A stretch of 64,000 nucleotides of DNA from an uncultured Desulfovibrio sp. (GCF_902477725.1 NZ_CABSIF010000005.1:124001-188000); one strand, 5' to 3'; positions 28,534 through 38,623 are shown, counted from the stretch's first letter. Program-made: numbers and translations. The notes: generated from the letters alone by a model not told the origin.

Positions 28534-29808
28534 ATGTTATACTTACGCAACGCGGTTATGATTGATGCTGAAACTTTCGAGCTTGCCAGCGGCCACTTTG
28601 CCGTGGAGGAAGGGCCCGCAGGTTCGGTAAAGCCCATCGCAGAAATCCCTCCTGCCGCCACGCTTACTGCAGGCAACCGCGTGCTGGACTGTAAAGGGCG
28701 CTTTGTAACCCGCGCCCTGAGCTGCGGGCACCACCACATCTATTCCTGCCTTTCGCGCGGTATGCCGCCTGCCCTCCGAAGCCCGAAAGATTTTGCCGAC
28801 ATGCTTGCCCTCGTGTGGTGGCGGCTCGACAAATGCCTCGACCGCGACATGACTGAAGCCTCGGCTCTGGCCACAGCCATGTATCTTGCCAAAAACGGCG
28901 TGGCATTCTGCATAGACCACCACGCCTCGCCCAATGCAGTGGAGGGCAGCCTCTCGGTGATTGCAGACGCCATGGATCGCATCGGCGTGGGGCATCTGCT
29001 CTGTTATGAAACCTCTGACCGCGACGGGCGCGACATTGCCCTCAAGGGCCTTGAGGAACACGAGCGCTATCTTTCCGCCGGGGGCAAGGGGCATGTGGGC
29101 CTGCACGCCTCGTTCACTGTAAGCGACGAAACGCTGCAGGCCGCAGTGGACATAGCCCGCCGCCACGGCACGGGCGTGCACATTCATGTGGCCGAGGCCG
29201 CCTCAGATCAGCAGCACTGCCTGCATACTTATGGAAAAACCGTTGTGCAGCGTCTCGCGGACTTTGGCGCGCTGGAACTGCCGCAAACAATTCTGGGCCA
29301 TTGCGTCCACATTGTCTCCGAAGACAGGGATATCCTCTCCAAGGCCCCCTGCTGGATCGCGCAGAACACCGAATCCAACCAGAACAACAATGTGGGCCTG
29401 GCTTCATACGGCTACAGCAACCGCGTCATGCTGGGCACGGACGGCATGCATTCCGACATGATCCGCTCTGCCCAAAGCTCCTTTTTTGCGGGTGTGCGGG
29501 TTGAAGGCCTCTCGCCAGCCGGGGCTTACGCGAGGCTTCGCAACGTCCACAACCATACGTCCCTGCACGGCCCCTGCGGCGACGCCCCCAACAACCTCGT
29601 TATCCTTGAATACGACACGCCCACGCCCCTGCGCCCCAATAATGCGCTGGGGCATTTTTTTTACGGGCTCACGGCAGGGCATGTGCACACGGTTATCAGC
29701 CAGGGACGGGTGATTGTGGAAGACGGGCGGCTTACCCGTTGCGACGAAAACGAAATACTGACCTTCGCACGTCAACAGGCAGAACGGCTCTGGAACAGGC
29801 TTGCCTAG
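28534..29808 (+). CDS. ssnA: Aminohydrolase SsnA (amidohydrolase superfamily)
   Basis: 424 residues from the ATG preceded by AAGGAG; the frame is open further 5' but that part overlaps hyuA. It resembles the guanine/chlorohydrolase-like branch. The usual H-x-H appears within S-C-G-H-H-H-I-Y-S, followed by H-I-H-V-A-E, G-H-C-V-H and the final L-G-T-D-G-M-H-S-D. In E. coli and gut anaerobes it always sits between hyuA-like genes and ygfK, as here. The substrate is not established by sequence; deamination or ring opening of a purine intermediate is the expected role. Confidence 0.9.
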   Translation: MLYLRNAVMIDAETFELASGHFAVEEGPAGSVKPIAEIPPAATLTAGNRVLDCKGRFVTRALSCGHHHIYSCLSRGMPPALRSPKDFADMLALVWWRLDKCLDRDMTEASALATAMYLAKNGVAFCIDHHASPNAVEGSLSVIADAMDRIGVGHLLCYETSDRDGRDIALKGLEEHERYLSAGGKGHVGLHASFTVSDETLQAAVDIARRHGTGVHIHVAEAASDQQHCLHTYGKTVVQRLADFGALELPQTILGHCVHIVSEDRDILSKAPCWIAQNTESNQNNNVGLASYGYSNRVMLGTDGMHSDMIRSAQSSFFAGVRVEGLSPAGAYARLRNVHNHTSLHGPCGDAPNNLVILEYDTPTPLRPNNALGHFFYGLTAGHVHTVISQGRVIVEDGRLTRCDENEILTFARQQAERLWNRLA

Positions 29809-29832
29809 GTCCCGCATCTCCGAGGAGGATTT

Positions 29833-32634
29833 ATGGTTTCTGATCACATGCACGGCCTTGACCCCGTCAGGCTTCTGCGCTGGATACTGGAAGACCTCAA
29901 CCGGGGTTCGGCCCTGGGAATCGTCAAGGATCTTTTTTTCATACCGCAGCAGGATGACCCCTTTCGCTTGCAGCGCTACGGCGTAGCACTTGAAAACCCT
30001 CTGGGCGTGGCTGCTGGCCCGCACACGCAGATGGCCCAGAACATCGTGGCCGCGTGGCTTTGCGGCGCGCGCTACATGGAACTTAAAACCGTGCAGGTGC
30101 TGGACCAGATTTCAGTGACCAAGCCCTGCATCGACATGCACGACGAAGGCTACAACTGCGAATGGTCGCAGGAGCTGAGTCTTGAGCAAAGCTATGAGGA
30201 ATATCTTAAGGCCTGGATGCTGATACACGTGCTGCATGACCGCCTCGGCTTTGCCGGTACGCCTGGCGTCATTTTCAACATGAGCGCGGGCTACAGCATG
30301 GAAGGCATCCTGAGCCCTGGGGTGCAGAACTTTCTGAACCGTATGCAAAACTGCGGCGACGATGTGCGCGCCATGCAGAACCGCCTTGCCTCCGTATACC
30401 CACGTGCGGCGCAGCTGGATATACCCGGCTGCATGAGCAACAGCCTGACCATCTCCTGCATGCACGGCTGCCCGCCAGAAGAAGTGGAAAAGATATCCCT
30501 CTACTTTTTACAGCAGCGCAGGCTCAATACAACGCTCAAGATGAATCCCACCCTGCTGGGCGCAGATCGAGTGCGCGGTATCCTTAACGAAAGTCTGGGC
30601 TATGAGACCACTGTGCCAGACATCGCCTTTGAACACGACATTTCCTACGAAACTGCCCTGCGCATCGTGCGCAACTGTTGCAGCGCCGCCAGCGATCTGG
30701 GACTCGCCTTCTCCGTCAAGCTCACCAATACGCTGGAAACGATTAATTCGGGCCAGAGGCTGCCCGAAAAAGAAAACATGGTCTACATGAGCGGCCGGTC
30801 GCTCTACCCCATTTCCATCGCAGTGGCCGAAAAGCTGCAAAAAGACTTTAACGGCGGGCTGGACATTTCCTTCTGCGCCGGGGTGGATGCCTTTAATGTG
30901 GCAGATACCCTGGCCTGTGGACTGGCTCCTGTCACCGTCTGTTCAGACCTGCTCAAACCCGGCGGCTACGGCAGGCTTGCCCAGTATGTGGAAAACCTGC
31001 GCACGGCCATGCGCGCAGCAGGAGCCGCCAGCCTGGCAGATTTTCCGGCTGCTGTAGCCGCCCTCCCCGACCGGGCCGACCGGGCTGCCGCTGTTCTGCA
31101 TAACCTCGCCGCCTGCGCCAGGGCCGCTGCCGCGCACGGCTCCCGCTATGCCAAGCAGGCAGGGCGCCATAGCGATGTCAAAACATCCCGCCCGTTGCCA
31201 GCTCTGGATTGCGCCGATGCGCCCTGTATGAGTCAGTGCCCTGCGGGGCAGAACATTCCGGCCTACATGGAACGCTGCGCGGCAGCGGATATGGACGGTG
31301 CGGCGAGCACCATCACGGCGACCAATCCCTTCCCTGCCGTTCTTGGGGCCATGTGCAATCAAGCCTGCCGTGAAAAATGCATGCGTGGGCAGTATGACGA
31401 TGGCCTGCAAATAAGGGCTGTGAAGGGTTGCGTGGCGCGGCTTGGCAATCGGACGCGCTCGCCAGCTACGGCCAACGGGCGCTCTGTTGCGGTTATCGGC
31501 GCAGGCCCAGCCGGACTCAGTTGCGCATATTATCTGGCTTTGGCCGGGTGCAGTGTGGACGTTTATGAAGGCGCTCAGACTGAAGGCGGCCGCACGTTAG
31601 CCCCCATTCTGGAAAAGGGGGGCAAGGCGGCGGAGCATGTCCGGCAGGATGTGGACGCAATACTGGCCCTTGGCGTGCGACTGCGTCGGGGCAAGCCCAT
31701 AGATGACAAGGCGCTGGCCGATCTGGCTGGTAAAACGGACGCTGTATATATTTCTTCGGGCGTGGAAGGACTTGCCTCCGCCGACGCCCGCAATATCTTC
31801 CGGTCAACCCCTTCCGGAAGCCGTGGCCCTGCCTCGACGCTTGTTGCTGGCGTTGGGGAAGGAAGCTGCACCTCCTCCACCATCCTGGCCCGTCTGGGCA
31901 TACTGCCCGCCAGCAACTCCGGGCGGGCCGGGATGAACCAGAAGCAAGCTTACCCTGAACCAACCGATCTTGCCGGGCTGCGCCGCAAGCAGGCTTTCCG
32001 CCTCAATGGCGCATCCAGGGCATCCCTTTTGCCCACCGCACCAGATGCAGAAGAAGCTGCACGGAAGGAGGCGGCCCGCTGCCTGCATTGCGACCAGTAC
32101 TGCGGCGCATGCGTGGCCTTGTGCCCCAACAGGGCCAACGTGCTGCTCAGCACCACCGCGCTTTCATGGCCCATACAGGAAGCGTTCCACGATGGTCAAA
32201 CCACCCACATACGCACTCTGGGCTTTAGCGGAATCCAGCAGCCTGCCCAGATAGTGAACATAGGCGACTTCTGCAATGAATGCGGCAACTGCCGTGCTTT
32301 CTGTCCTTCTTCCGGCGCGCCCTACAAGGACAAAATGCGCCTGCACCTCAGCCGTACTTCTTTCGACGCGGATGCCAACGGCTTCTGGAGTCCCGACGCA
32401 ACGCTGTTTTACGGCAAGCGCCACGGCAAACCATGGAGCCTGCGTCTGGAAGGTGAAATCCTCACGTATGAAGACGATTCGCAGCGGACAGTACTGGACC
32501 GCAGCACTCTGATAGCGACAAAGGTAACGCTGCGCGACGGCCTGACGCCAACATCCCTGTTGCCCGCAGTGGAGGCCTCGGTCTTCTGCGGTCTTGTCTC
32601 GGCTGATCCAGCCCTGGCTTCCATTATCATTTAA
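29833..32634 (+). CDS. ygfK: YgfK-type Fe-S flavoprotein oxidoreductase, with shortened nucleotide-binding region
   Basis: 933 residues against about 1,030 for E. coli YgfK as I remember it. Residues 1-~390 resemble a dihydroorotate/dihydropyrimidine dehydrogenase barrel. Next is a GltD-type Fe-S region with eight Cys (C-A-D-A-P-C-M-S-Q-C-P ... C-N-Q-A-C-R-E-K-C), then FAD motif G-A-G-P-A-G at 556-561. A C-terminal double ferredoxin follows, with clusters from C750 (C-L-H-C...C-G-A-C...C-P) and C814 (C-N-E-C-G-N-C...C-P). Only ~190 residues separate the FAD motif from the ferredoxin part, and the second G-x-G-x-x-A Rossmann motif for NAD(P)H is not visible. The reading frame is intact. 'Selenate reductase' is the historical name; a role as redox partner in purine breakdown is inferred. 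Confidence 0.88.
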   Translation: MVSDHMHGLDPVRLLRWILEDLNRGSALGIVKDLFFIPQQDDPFRLQRYGVALENPLGVAAGPHTQMAQNIVAAWLCGARYMELKTVQVLDQISVTKPCIDMHDEGYNCEWSQELSLEQSYEEYLKAWMLIHVLHDRLGFAGTPGVIFNMSAGYSMEGILSPGVQNFLNRMQNCGDDVRAMQNRLASVYPRAAQLDIPGCMSNSLTISCMHGCPPEEVEKISLYFLQQRRLNTTLKMNPTLLGADRVRGILNESLGYETTVPDIAFEHDISYETALRIVRNCCSAASDLGLAFSVKLTNTLETINSGQRLPEKENMVYMSGRSLYPISIAVAEKLQKDFNGGLDISFCAGVDAFNVADTLACGLAPVTVCSDLLKPGGYGRLAQYVENLRTAMRAAGAASLADFPAAVAALPDRADRAAAVLHNLAACARAAAAHGSRYAKQAGRHSDVKTSRPLPALDCADAPCMSQCPAGQNIPAYMERCAAADMDGAASTITATNPFPAVLGAMCNQACREKCMRGQYDDGLQIRAVKGCVARLGNRTRSPATANGRSVAVIGAGPAGLSCAYYLALAGCSVDVYEGAQTEGGRTLAPILEKGGKAAEHVRQDVDAILALGVRLRRGKPIDDKALADLAGKTDAVYISSGVEGLASADARNIFRSTPSGSRGPASTLVAGVGEGSCTSSTILARLGILPASNSGRAGMNQKQAYPEPTDLAGLRRKQAFRLNGASRASLLPTAPDAEEAARKEAARCLHCDQYCGACVALCPNRANVLLSTTALSWPIQEAFHDGQTTHIRTLGFSGIQQPAQIVNIGDFCNECGNCRAFCPSSGAPYKDKMRLHLSRTSFDADANGFWSPDATLFYGKRHGKPWSLRLEGEILTYEDDSQRTVLDRSTLIATKVTLRDGLTPTSLLPAVEASVFCGLVSADPALASIII

Positions 32635-32662
32635 TGCGCAAGTAATGATGTCGGAAGGATAC

Positions 32663-34276
32663 ATGAAAAAACTTACTACGTTTATTCTTGCAGCCAGCCT
32701 TGTGCTGGCAGTGGCCGAGGGTGCTTCAGCCATTGACTTCAAGGCCAAGGGCGAATGGATTGTAAACTTTGATCTGGGCGGGGGCGGCAAATTCGTGAGC
32801 CGGGGGCGTGACGGCAACAACAGTCCGGGCAACTACCGCGCAGTCGGTCACGGCAGCGAAGACAATTTCGAAGCCCGCCAGCGCGTGCGTCTTGAACTTG
32901 AGGCCGTCGCTTCCGAATCTCTTTCCGGCACCGTTTACTTTGAAATGGGCGACAGCGTGTGGGGTGCCTCCAATTCGCTCTATGGCGGCGGCGGAGCTCT
33001 TGGCGCCGACGGCAACATTGTTGAGCTCAAACGCGCCTATATTGACTGGATGGTACCCAACACAGACCTCAAGCTGCGCATGGGCATCCAGGGCTTCTAT
33101 CTGCCCAGCTACACCTTTGGCAACGCCATTCTTATGGAAGACGGCGCGGGCATCACCGCCAGCTACAAGATCAGCAACAATGTATCGCTCTCTGCTTTCT
33201 GGCTGCGGGCCTATAACGACAACGCCACTACCAGCAATACTGCGGATGCCGCCAACGGGCACAGCGGCATTGCCAACGGCTTTCTGGACAACGTTGATTT
33301 CGTCGGTCTGGTTGCGCCCCTCGACTTTGGCGGAGTCAAGATCACTCCATGGGTTATGGGCGGCGCCATTGGCGAGAGCTTCAACAGAACCAGCGTGAAC
33401 TTCGCCACTGAAATCGCCGGAGGCTCCAAAGCATACAATGGTGCGAGCCCCATTGACGTGCGCCGCAACACCACCGCCCTTGTGGCTCCCCCCGGCGCTC
33501 TGGACGACAACGCCAGGCATCTTCAGCGGGCCGACCCGTACTCCAGCGCCATCTGGGCTGGCCTTACCGGCCAGGTTACTGTTGCCGATCCCTTCCGCTT
33601 TTCATGGGATTTCAACTACGGAAGCGTGAAAACCGGCAGGCAGGAATATGACCGTTCAGGCTGGATGCTCAGCGCCATTGCCGAATACAAGACGGATTGG
33701 GGCACCCCCGGCCTTGTGGGCTGGTGGGGCAGCGGCGATGACGGCAACATCAAAAATGGTTCCGAAGTCATGCCCTTCGTTTCCATCGGCAGCGGCGGCT
33801 ACAACATCTCCACTCTGGGCACGTGGGGCGAGCCGTGGCTCTCGAACGACGGCATCATGGGCTACAACGCCGTAGGCACCTGGGGCTTAGGCGCAAGGGT
33901 GATGGATATTTCCTTTTTGGAAGACCTGAAACACAACGTTCGCGTCAACTACTTCCAGGGCACCAACGACCCCACCATGGCCGGATACATCACCGGCACC
34001 CGCAGCTACAGGGGGCAAGGCAAAGCCACTGGCCTGAGCGATTTCAACTCGTACGGAACATACCTCACCACCATGGACTCAGGGATGGAAGTCAACTTTG
34101 ACACCCATTATGACATCTACAAAAATTTGGATATGTGGGTGCACCTTGGCTACATCCACCTGTGGCTGGACGACAGCCAAGATATGTGGGGGGGATATAA
34201 CAAGAAAGGCAACAGTCATGGCCTTAACGCCACAGACGCATGGCGCGCCAGTGTGTCTTTCAGATATTCGTTTTAA
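32663..34276 (+). CDS. Outer-membrane homotrimeric porin
   Basis: 537 residues, beginning M-K-K-L-T-T-F at the ATG after GGAAGG. It has a clear signal peptide cleaved near G-A-S-A / I-D-F-K. The mature part is Gly/Asn/aromatic-rich with alternating strands and ends in F-R-Y-S-F, the terminal-Phe signal for BAM insertion. The type is the outer-membrane porin abundant in Desulfovibrio. It lies 28 bases after ygfK and before the permease gene, so it is probably a dedicated outer-membrane entry channel for the purine or a product. The decayed relative at 45771-46784 shares its ends. Confidence 0.88.
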   Translation: MKKLTTFILAASLVLAVAEGASAIDFKAKGEWIVNFDLGGGGKFVSRGRDGNNSPGNYRAVGHGSEDNFEARQRVRLELEAVASESLSGTVYFEMGDSVWGASNSLYGGGGALGADGNIVELKRAYIDWMVPNTDLKLRMGIQGFYLPSYTFGNAILMEDGAGITASYKISNNVSLSAFWLRAYNDNATTSNTADAANGHSGIANGFLDNVDFVGLVAPLDFGGVKITPWVMGGAIGESFNRTSVNFATEIAGGSKAYNGASPIDVRRNTTALVAPPGALDDNARHLQRADPYSSAIWAGLTGQVTVADPFRFSWDFNYGSVKTGRQEYDRSGWMLSAIAEYKTDWGTPGLVGWWGSGDDGNIKNGSEVMPFVSIGSGGYNISTLGTWGEPWLSNDGIMGYNAVGTWGLGARVMDISFLEDLKHNVRVNYFQGTNDPTMAGYITGTRSYRGQGKATGLSDFNSYGTYLTTMDSGMEVNFDTHYDIYKNLDMWVHLGYIHLWLDDSQDMWGGYNKKGNSHGLNATDAWRASVSFRYSF

Positions 34277-34437
34277 CCAATGCAAAAATCATATTGCAAT
34301 CCATAATGAGAGCTTTCTGCTGAGGATTGCCGCAATAAAAGAACCGCTTTGCTTTGCGTAACGTGTCGCATGCCGCGGCACAGCTTAAGATGCAAGAATG
34401 TATTCTCAAGGTACTCACCCCGAAGGAGAAGACTAGA

Positions 34438-35919
34438 ATGACATCCAAGAATGAGCCGCACCAGCCCGGCAAAAGCGACCTTATTTACGCACTTGATTCC
34501 AAGCCGCCTTTTACCATTACTGTTCTTGCGGCCTTTCAGCACATCCTGGCCATGATTCTGGGCGTCATGACGCCCCCAGCCATTGTGGGCACGGCTCTCG
34601 GCGCGCCGCAGGAGGCCATTGCCTATCTTATCAGCATGTCTCTGCTTTTTGCAGGCATAAGCATTATCGTTCAGGTTACGCGCCCACTGGGCATTGGTTC
34701 CGGCATGCTCAACGTGCAGGCCACCAGCTTTGCCTTTCCAGCTACTTTATGCTCCATCGGCATCGCATTCATGCGGCAACGCGGTTACAGTTGGGATCAG
34801 TCCCTCTGCACTCTGCTTGGGGTCTGTTTCCTGGGATCTTTCTGGCTGGTGCTTGGCAGCTACACTGTGCAGCATTTGCGCAAGGTTATTACCCATACGG
34901 TCGCTGGCATCACGGTGTTGATGATCGGCGCGTCGCTTGTACGCGTGGGCGCGATGGATCTTGCGGGCGGCTTTGCCGCCAAGGCCAAAGGCACGTTCGG
35001 CGATCTGGACAACCTGTTTCTGGGCGCAGTGGTCATCCTTTCCATCGTGGCCATCAACCGCATCAAAATACCCATTTTCCGCATGTGTTCCCTGGTCATC
35101 GGCATGACCTTGGGCTTTGTGGCGGCCATTATAATGGGCAAGGTGGACTGGACTGTGCTGGACAAGCCCAGAGAGCTGTTCATGCTGCCCGTGCCCTTCA
35201 AGTTCGGTTTTTTCGGCTTTGACTGGCAGGCCTTTATCCTGCTGTCCTTCATCTTTCTGGTGCTCATTATTGAGGCCATCGGCGACATCACGGCGACTGC
35301 CTCGGTTTCGGAGCAGCCCACCAGTGGCCCCCTGTACCGCTCACGGCTCAAGGGCGGCATACTCTGCGGCGGCGTGTTCAGCGCTGTTGCGGCTATCTTC
35401 GGCTGTTTCCCCCAGATTACCTTTGCCCAGAACAACGGCGTCATCCAGCTTTCCGGGGTAGCCAGCCGCAAGGTCGGCCGCTACTGCGGGGTACTCTTTA
35501 TCCTGTTTGCCCTTTTCCCGGTGGTAGTGGTGTTTTTTGAACTGCTGCCCCGGCCCGTGCTGGGCGGCGCACTGGTCATGCTTTTTGGCACCATCGCCAC
35601 CTCCGGCATCCGCATTCTGGCTGAAAACGGAGTCAACCGCCGGGAAAGCATTGTTATTGCCGCATCCATGGGTGTTGGACTTGTTTCCATGCTCACCCCT
35701 GAGATATTCGACAAGATGCCGAACTTTTTTAAAATTTTCTTTGATTCACCCGTGGTTTCCGGCGGCGTCACGGCAATGATCGTGCACCAGATCCTGCCCC
35801 CGGCACCCCCATGCTGCGCAAACGAAGGAGATGAACCCGAAGAATGCTCGCCCTCGCAGGAACTGTACATCCCCGAGCCCACCTGCCCGGAAGGCAATGC
35901 CGACAAGAAGCAGTGCTGA
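34438..35919 (+). CDS. NCS2-family xanthine/uracil (purine) permease
   Basis: 493 residues starting at M-T-S-K-N-E-P with GAAGGAG upstream. It has 12-14 predicted membrane helices. Family signatures are F-Q-H-I-L-A-M near the start, F-L-V-L-I-I-E-A-I-G-D-I-T-A-T-A with the conserved Glu, and F-A-Q-N-N-G-V-I-Q-L-S-G-V-A-S-R. It imports a purine (urate or xanthine) with a cation; UacT/XanQ-type paralogues occupy this position in E. coli. The last ~40 residues form an unusual hydrophilic tail with five Cys. A 161-base gap separates it from the porin gene, so it could have its own promoter. Confidence 0.92.
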   Translation: MTSKNEPHQPGKSDLIYALDSKPPFTITVLAAFQHILAMILGVMTPPAIVGTALGAPQEAIAYLISMSLLFAGISIIVQVTRPLGIGSGMLNVQATSFAFPATLCSIGIAFMRQRGYSWDQSLCTLLGVCFLGSFWLVLGSYTVQHLRKVITHTVAGITVLMIGASLVRVGAMDLAGGFAAKAKGTFGDLDNLFLGAVVILSIVAINRIKIPIFRMCSLVIGMTLGFVAAIIMGKVDWTVLDKPRELFMLPVPFKFGFFGFDWQAFILLSFIFLVLIIEAIGDITATASVSEQPTSGPLYRSRLKGGILCGGVFSAVAAIFGCFPQITFAQNNGVIQLSGVASRKVGRYCGVLFILFALFPVVVVFFELLPRPVLGGALVMLFGTIATSGIRILAENGVNRRESIVIAASMGVGLVSMLTPEIFDKMPNFFKIFFDSPVVSGGVTAMIVHQILPPAPPCCANEGDEPEECSPSQELYIPEPTCPEGNADKKQC

Positions 35920-35952
35920 CGCCATCAGACATCCCTTTGCAGAGGAGGAACC

Positions 35953-38586
35953 ATGCCCTCATTCAGTATCAACGGACAAGAAATCACCACAGCTTCCCCC
36001 ACCCGCAAGCTGCTGGACTTTCTGCGGGAAGAGCTGGGCCTGTCTGGCACCAAGGACGGTTGTAGCGAAGGGGCCTGCGGGGCCTGCACCGTGCTTGTGG
36101 ACGGCAAGCCTACCAGAGCCTGCGTACCCACTCTGGCAAAGCTGGAAGGAAAGAGCGTTGTCACCATTGAGGGCCTCTCACAACGCGAAAAGGACGTCTA
36201 TGCTTACAGCTTTGCCAAAACGGGCGCTGTTCAGTGCGGCTACTGCATTCCCGGCATGGTTATGAGCGCCAAGGGTTTGCTGGATGGTAATCCTGACCCG
36301 CAGCGCACCGACGTTAAAAAAGCCATCCGGGGCAACATCTGCCGTTGCACCGGTTATGCAAAGATTGAGGAGGCCATTCTGCTTGCAGGACGATTGCTGC
36401 GCGAAGACACACCTCTGCCGCAGGAAACCTTTACCGGCAAACTTGGCGAGGATTTTCCCCGTCTGGACGCGGAGGAAAAAACACTGGGCACTGGGCTGTA
36501 TGTGGATGATCTGGGGCCGGACTACCCCGGCCTTGCAGGCATGCTCTATGCCACAGGCGTACGCAGCAGATACCCCCGCGCCCGCGTTGTACATATAGAC
36601 GCATCAAAGGCGCTGGAACACCCGGACGTGGTACGCGTCATCACGGCACAAGACATCCCTGGGGACAGAATCATCGGGCATCTGGTCAAGGATCAGCCCG
36701 TGCTTGTGGGTGTGGGCGAAATAACCCACTACATCGGCGATGCCGTTGCTCTGGTGGTTACCAGCAAAAAAGAGTCCCTGCGTGAGGCGGCGGCGCTTGT
36801 GGAGGTCGCGTGGGACGAACTGCCCGCGGTTACCAGCATTGATCAGGCGCTTCATCCCGATGCACCCAAGGTTCACGACAAGGGAAATTTGCTGCGGGAA
36901 GAAATTGTGGACAGAGGAAATGCCGCGCAAGCCATCGCCAATGCAAAACATGTAATACAGCAACATTTTTCGCTCCCGCCTACTGAACATGCCTTTATGG
37001 AACCTGAATGCGCCGTTGCCGTGCCTGAAGGTCAAGACGGCGTTCTGGTCTATACCGGCGCGCAGGGCATTTATGACGAGCAGCACGAGCTGGCCAACAT
37101 GCTGGGGTTGCCCGCAGAAAAGGTACACATTCACTCCATGCTGGTGGGCGGCGGTTTTGGCGGCAAGGAAGATATGAGCGTGCAGCACCACGCAGCTCTT
37201 GCGGCATGGCTGCTGAAACAGCCTGTCAAAGTGAAGTTTTCACGTCAGGAGAGCGTGAACTTTCATCCCAAGCGGCACGCCATGGAGATTACTGTATCGC
37301 TGGGCTGCGACGAGAACGGCATCATACAGGGCGCTGAATTCGATATCGTTTCAGACACCGGCTCCTTTGCTTCGCTGGGTGGGCCTGTGTTGCAGCGCGC
37401 ATGCACCCATGCCGGCGGGCCATACAATTTCCAGAATTTCAGGGTGCGCGGCCGCGCCATGTATACCAACAATCCGCCAGCCGGGGCATTCAGAGGCTTT
37501 GGCGTCACCCAGTCGGCCTTTTGCATGGAGAGCGTGCTCACGCTCATGGCCCACAAAATCGGCATCTCACCGTGGGAAATACGCTACCGCAACGCCGTGC
37601 GGCCAGGTCAGGCCTTGCCCAACGGTCAGATAGCAGACCCCAGCACCGCTGTGGTGCAATGCCTGGAAGCCGTGAGGGACTCATTCCACAAGGCCCGCCA
37701 CCCTGGCATTGCCTGTAGCTTTAAAAACTCTGGCGTGGGCGTTGGCATTCCCGACATCGGGCGCTGCATCGCGTCGGTGGAACAGGGAAAAATCCACTTG
37801 CGCAGCAGCGCGGCCTGCATTGGTCAGGGCATGGGTACTGTCATGCTGCAAATGGCCTGCGAAGCTACCGGCCTGCCGCCAGACATGTTTGTCGTGGAGC
37901 CGCCAGACACCGTCCGTACTCCCAATTCTGGCACAACAACGGCCTCGCGTCAGACTGTCTTTACCGGTGAGGCCACTGTGCGGGCCACCACTGCCCTCAA
38001 GGAAGAGCTGGACAAAATTTGCAGCGCCTGCGGCTGCGATTGGCTCGCGGGCCTGCAAAAGCTGGAAGGGAAGGAATTTTATGGCGAATTTGCCAGCGAT
38101 ACCGACCCCATGGGCAGCGACAAACCCAACCCCGTGAGCCATGTGGCCTACGGCTTTGCCGCCATTGTGGCTGACCTGGACGATGAAGGCAGGCTTGTAT
38201 CCGTTCATGGCGCGTACGATGCCGGACGCGTGGCCAATCCCAAGGCGGCTCAGGGCCAGCTGGAAGGCGGCATTGTCATGGGCATGGGCTATGCGCTTAC
38301 CGAAGATTACAAGCTGGAAAACGGCTACCCCAAGAGCAAATATGGCACCCTCGGTCTATTGCGCGCCACGGATGTGCCCGTGGATATCTACGCCGAGTTT
38401 GTGGACAACAAGCAGTGGGGGCCACACGGCAAGGGCGGCAAAGGCGTGGGCGAGCTGGCCTCCATCCCCATCACTCCAGCCTTGCAGGGAGCCTATTTTC
38501 ATCTGGATGGAGTTTTCCGCACCAAGCTGCCCATGGAAAACACCTTTTACAAAAAGGCCGCCAAGGGAGGCGGCGCGGGCAAATAG
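35953..38586 (+). CDS. xdhD: XdhD-type molybdenum hydroxylase (selenium-dependent xanthine dehydrogenase family)
   Basis: 877 residues fusing two [2Fe-2S] domains to the molybdopterin subunit, with no FAD domain. Cluster II ligands are C37, C42, C45 and C57. Cluster I ligands are C95, C98, C130 and C132 (I-C-R-C-T-G-Y). Molybdopterin motifs are G-G-G-F-G-G-K near 400, A-F-R-G-F-G near 515 and G-Q-G-M-G near 625. The catalytic Glu is probably E834 in G-K-G-V-G-E-L. Lacking FAD, it must pass electrons to another protein, with YgfK the obvious candidate. The neighbouring yqeB, yqeC and mocA support a selenium-modified molybdenum cytosine dinucleotide cofactor; the selenium is a labile ligand, not a Sec codon. 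Confidence 0.93.
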   Translation: MPSFSINGQEITTASPTRKLLDFLREELGLSGTKDGCSEGACGACTVLVDGKPTRACVPTLAKLEGKSVVTIEGLSQREKDVYAYSFAKTGAVQCGYCIPGMVMSAKGLLDGNPDPQRTDVKKAIRGNICRCTGYAKIEEAILLAGRLLREDTPLPQETFTGKLGEDFPRLDAEEKTLGTGLYVDDLGPDYPGLAGMLYATGVRSRYPRARVVHIDASKALEHPDVVRVITAQDIPGDRIIGHLVKDQPVLVGVGEITHYIGDAVALVVTSKKESLREAAALVEVAWDELPAVTSIDQALHPDAPKVHDKGNLLREEIVDRGNAAQAIANAKHVIQQHFSLPPTEHAFMEPECAVAVPEGQDGVLVYTGAQGIYDEQHELANMLGLPAEKVHIHSMLVGGGFGGKEDMSVQHHAALAAWLLKQPVKVKFSRQESVNFHPKRHAMEITVSLGCDENGIIQGAEFDIVSDTGSFASLGGPVLQRACTHAGGPYNFQNFRVRGRAMYTNNPPAGAFRGFGVTQSAFCMESVLTLMAHKIGISPWEIRYRNAVRPGQALPNGQIADPSTAVVQCLEAVRDSFHKARHPGIACSFKNSGVGVGIPDIGRCIASVEQGKIHLRSSAACIGQGMGTVMLQMACEATGLPPDMFVVEPPDTVRTPNSGTTTASRQTVFTGEATVRATTALKEELDKICSACGCDWLAGLQKLEGKEFYGEFASDTDPMGSDKPNPVSHVAYGFAAIVADLDDEGRLVSVHGAYDAGRVANPKAAQGQLEGGIVMGMGYALTEDYKLENGYPKSKYGTLGLLRATDVPVDIYAEFVDNKQWGPHGKGGKGVGELASIPITPALQGAYFHLDGVFRTKLPMENTFYKKAAKGGGAGK

Positions 38587-38623
38587 CCCGAAGATGGATT
38601 ATGCGGCCAGAACAGGCTGGCGT

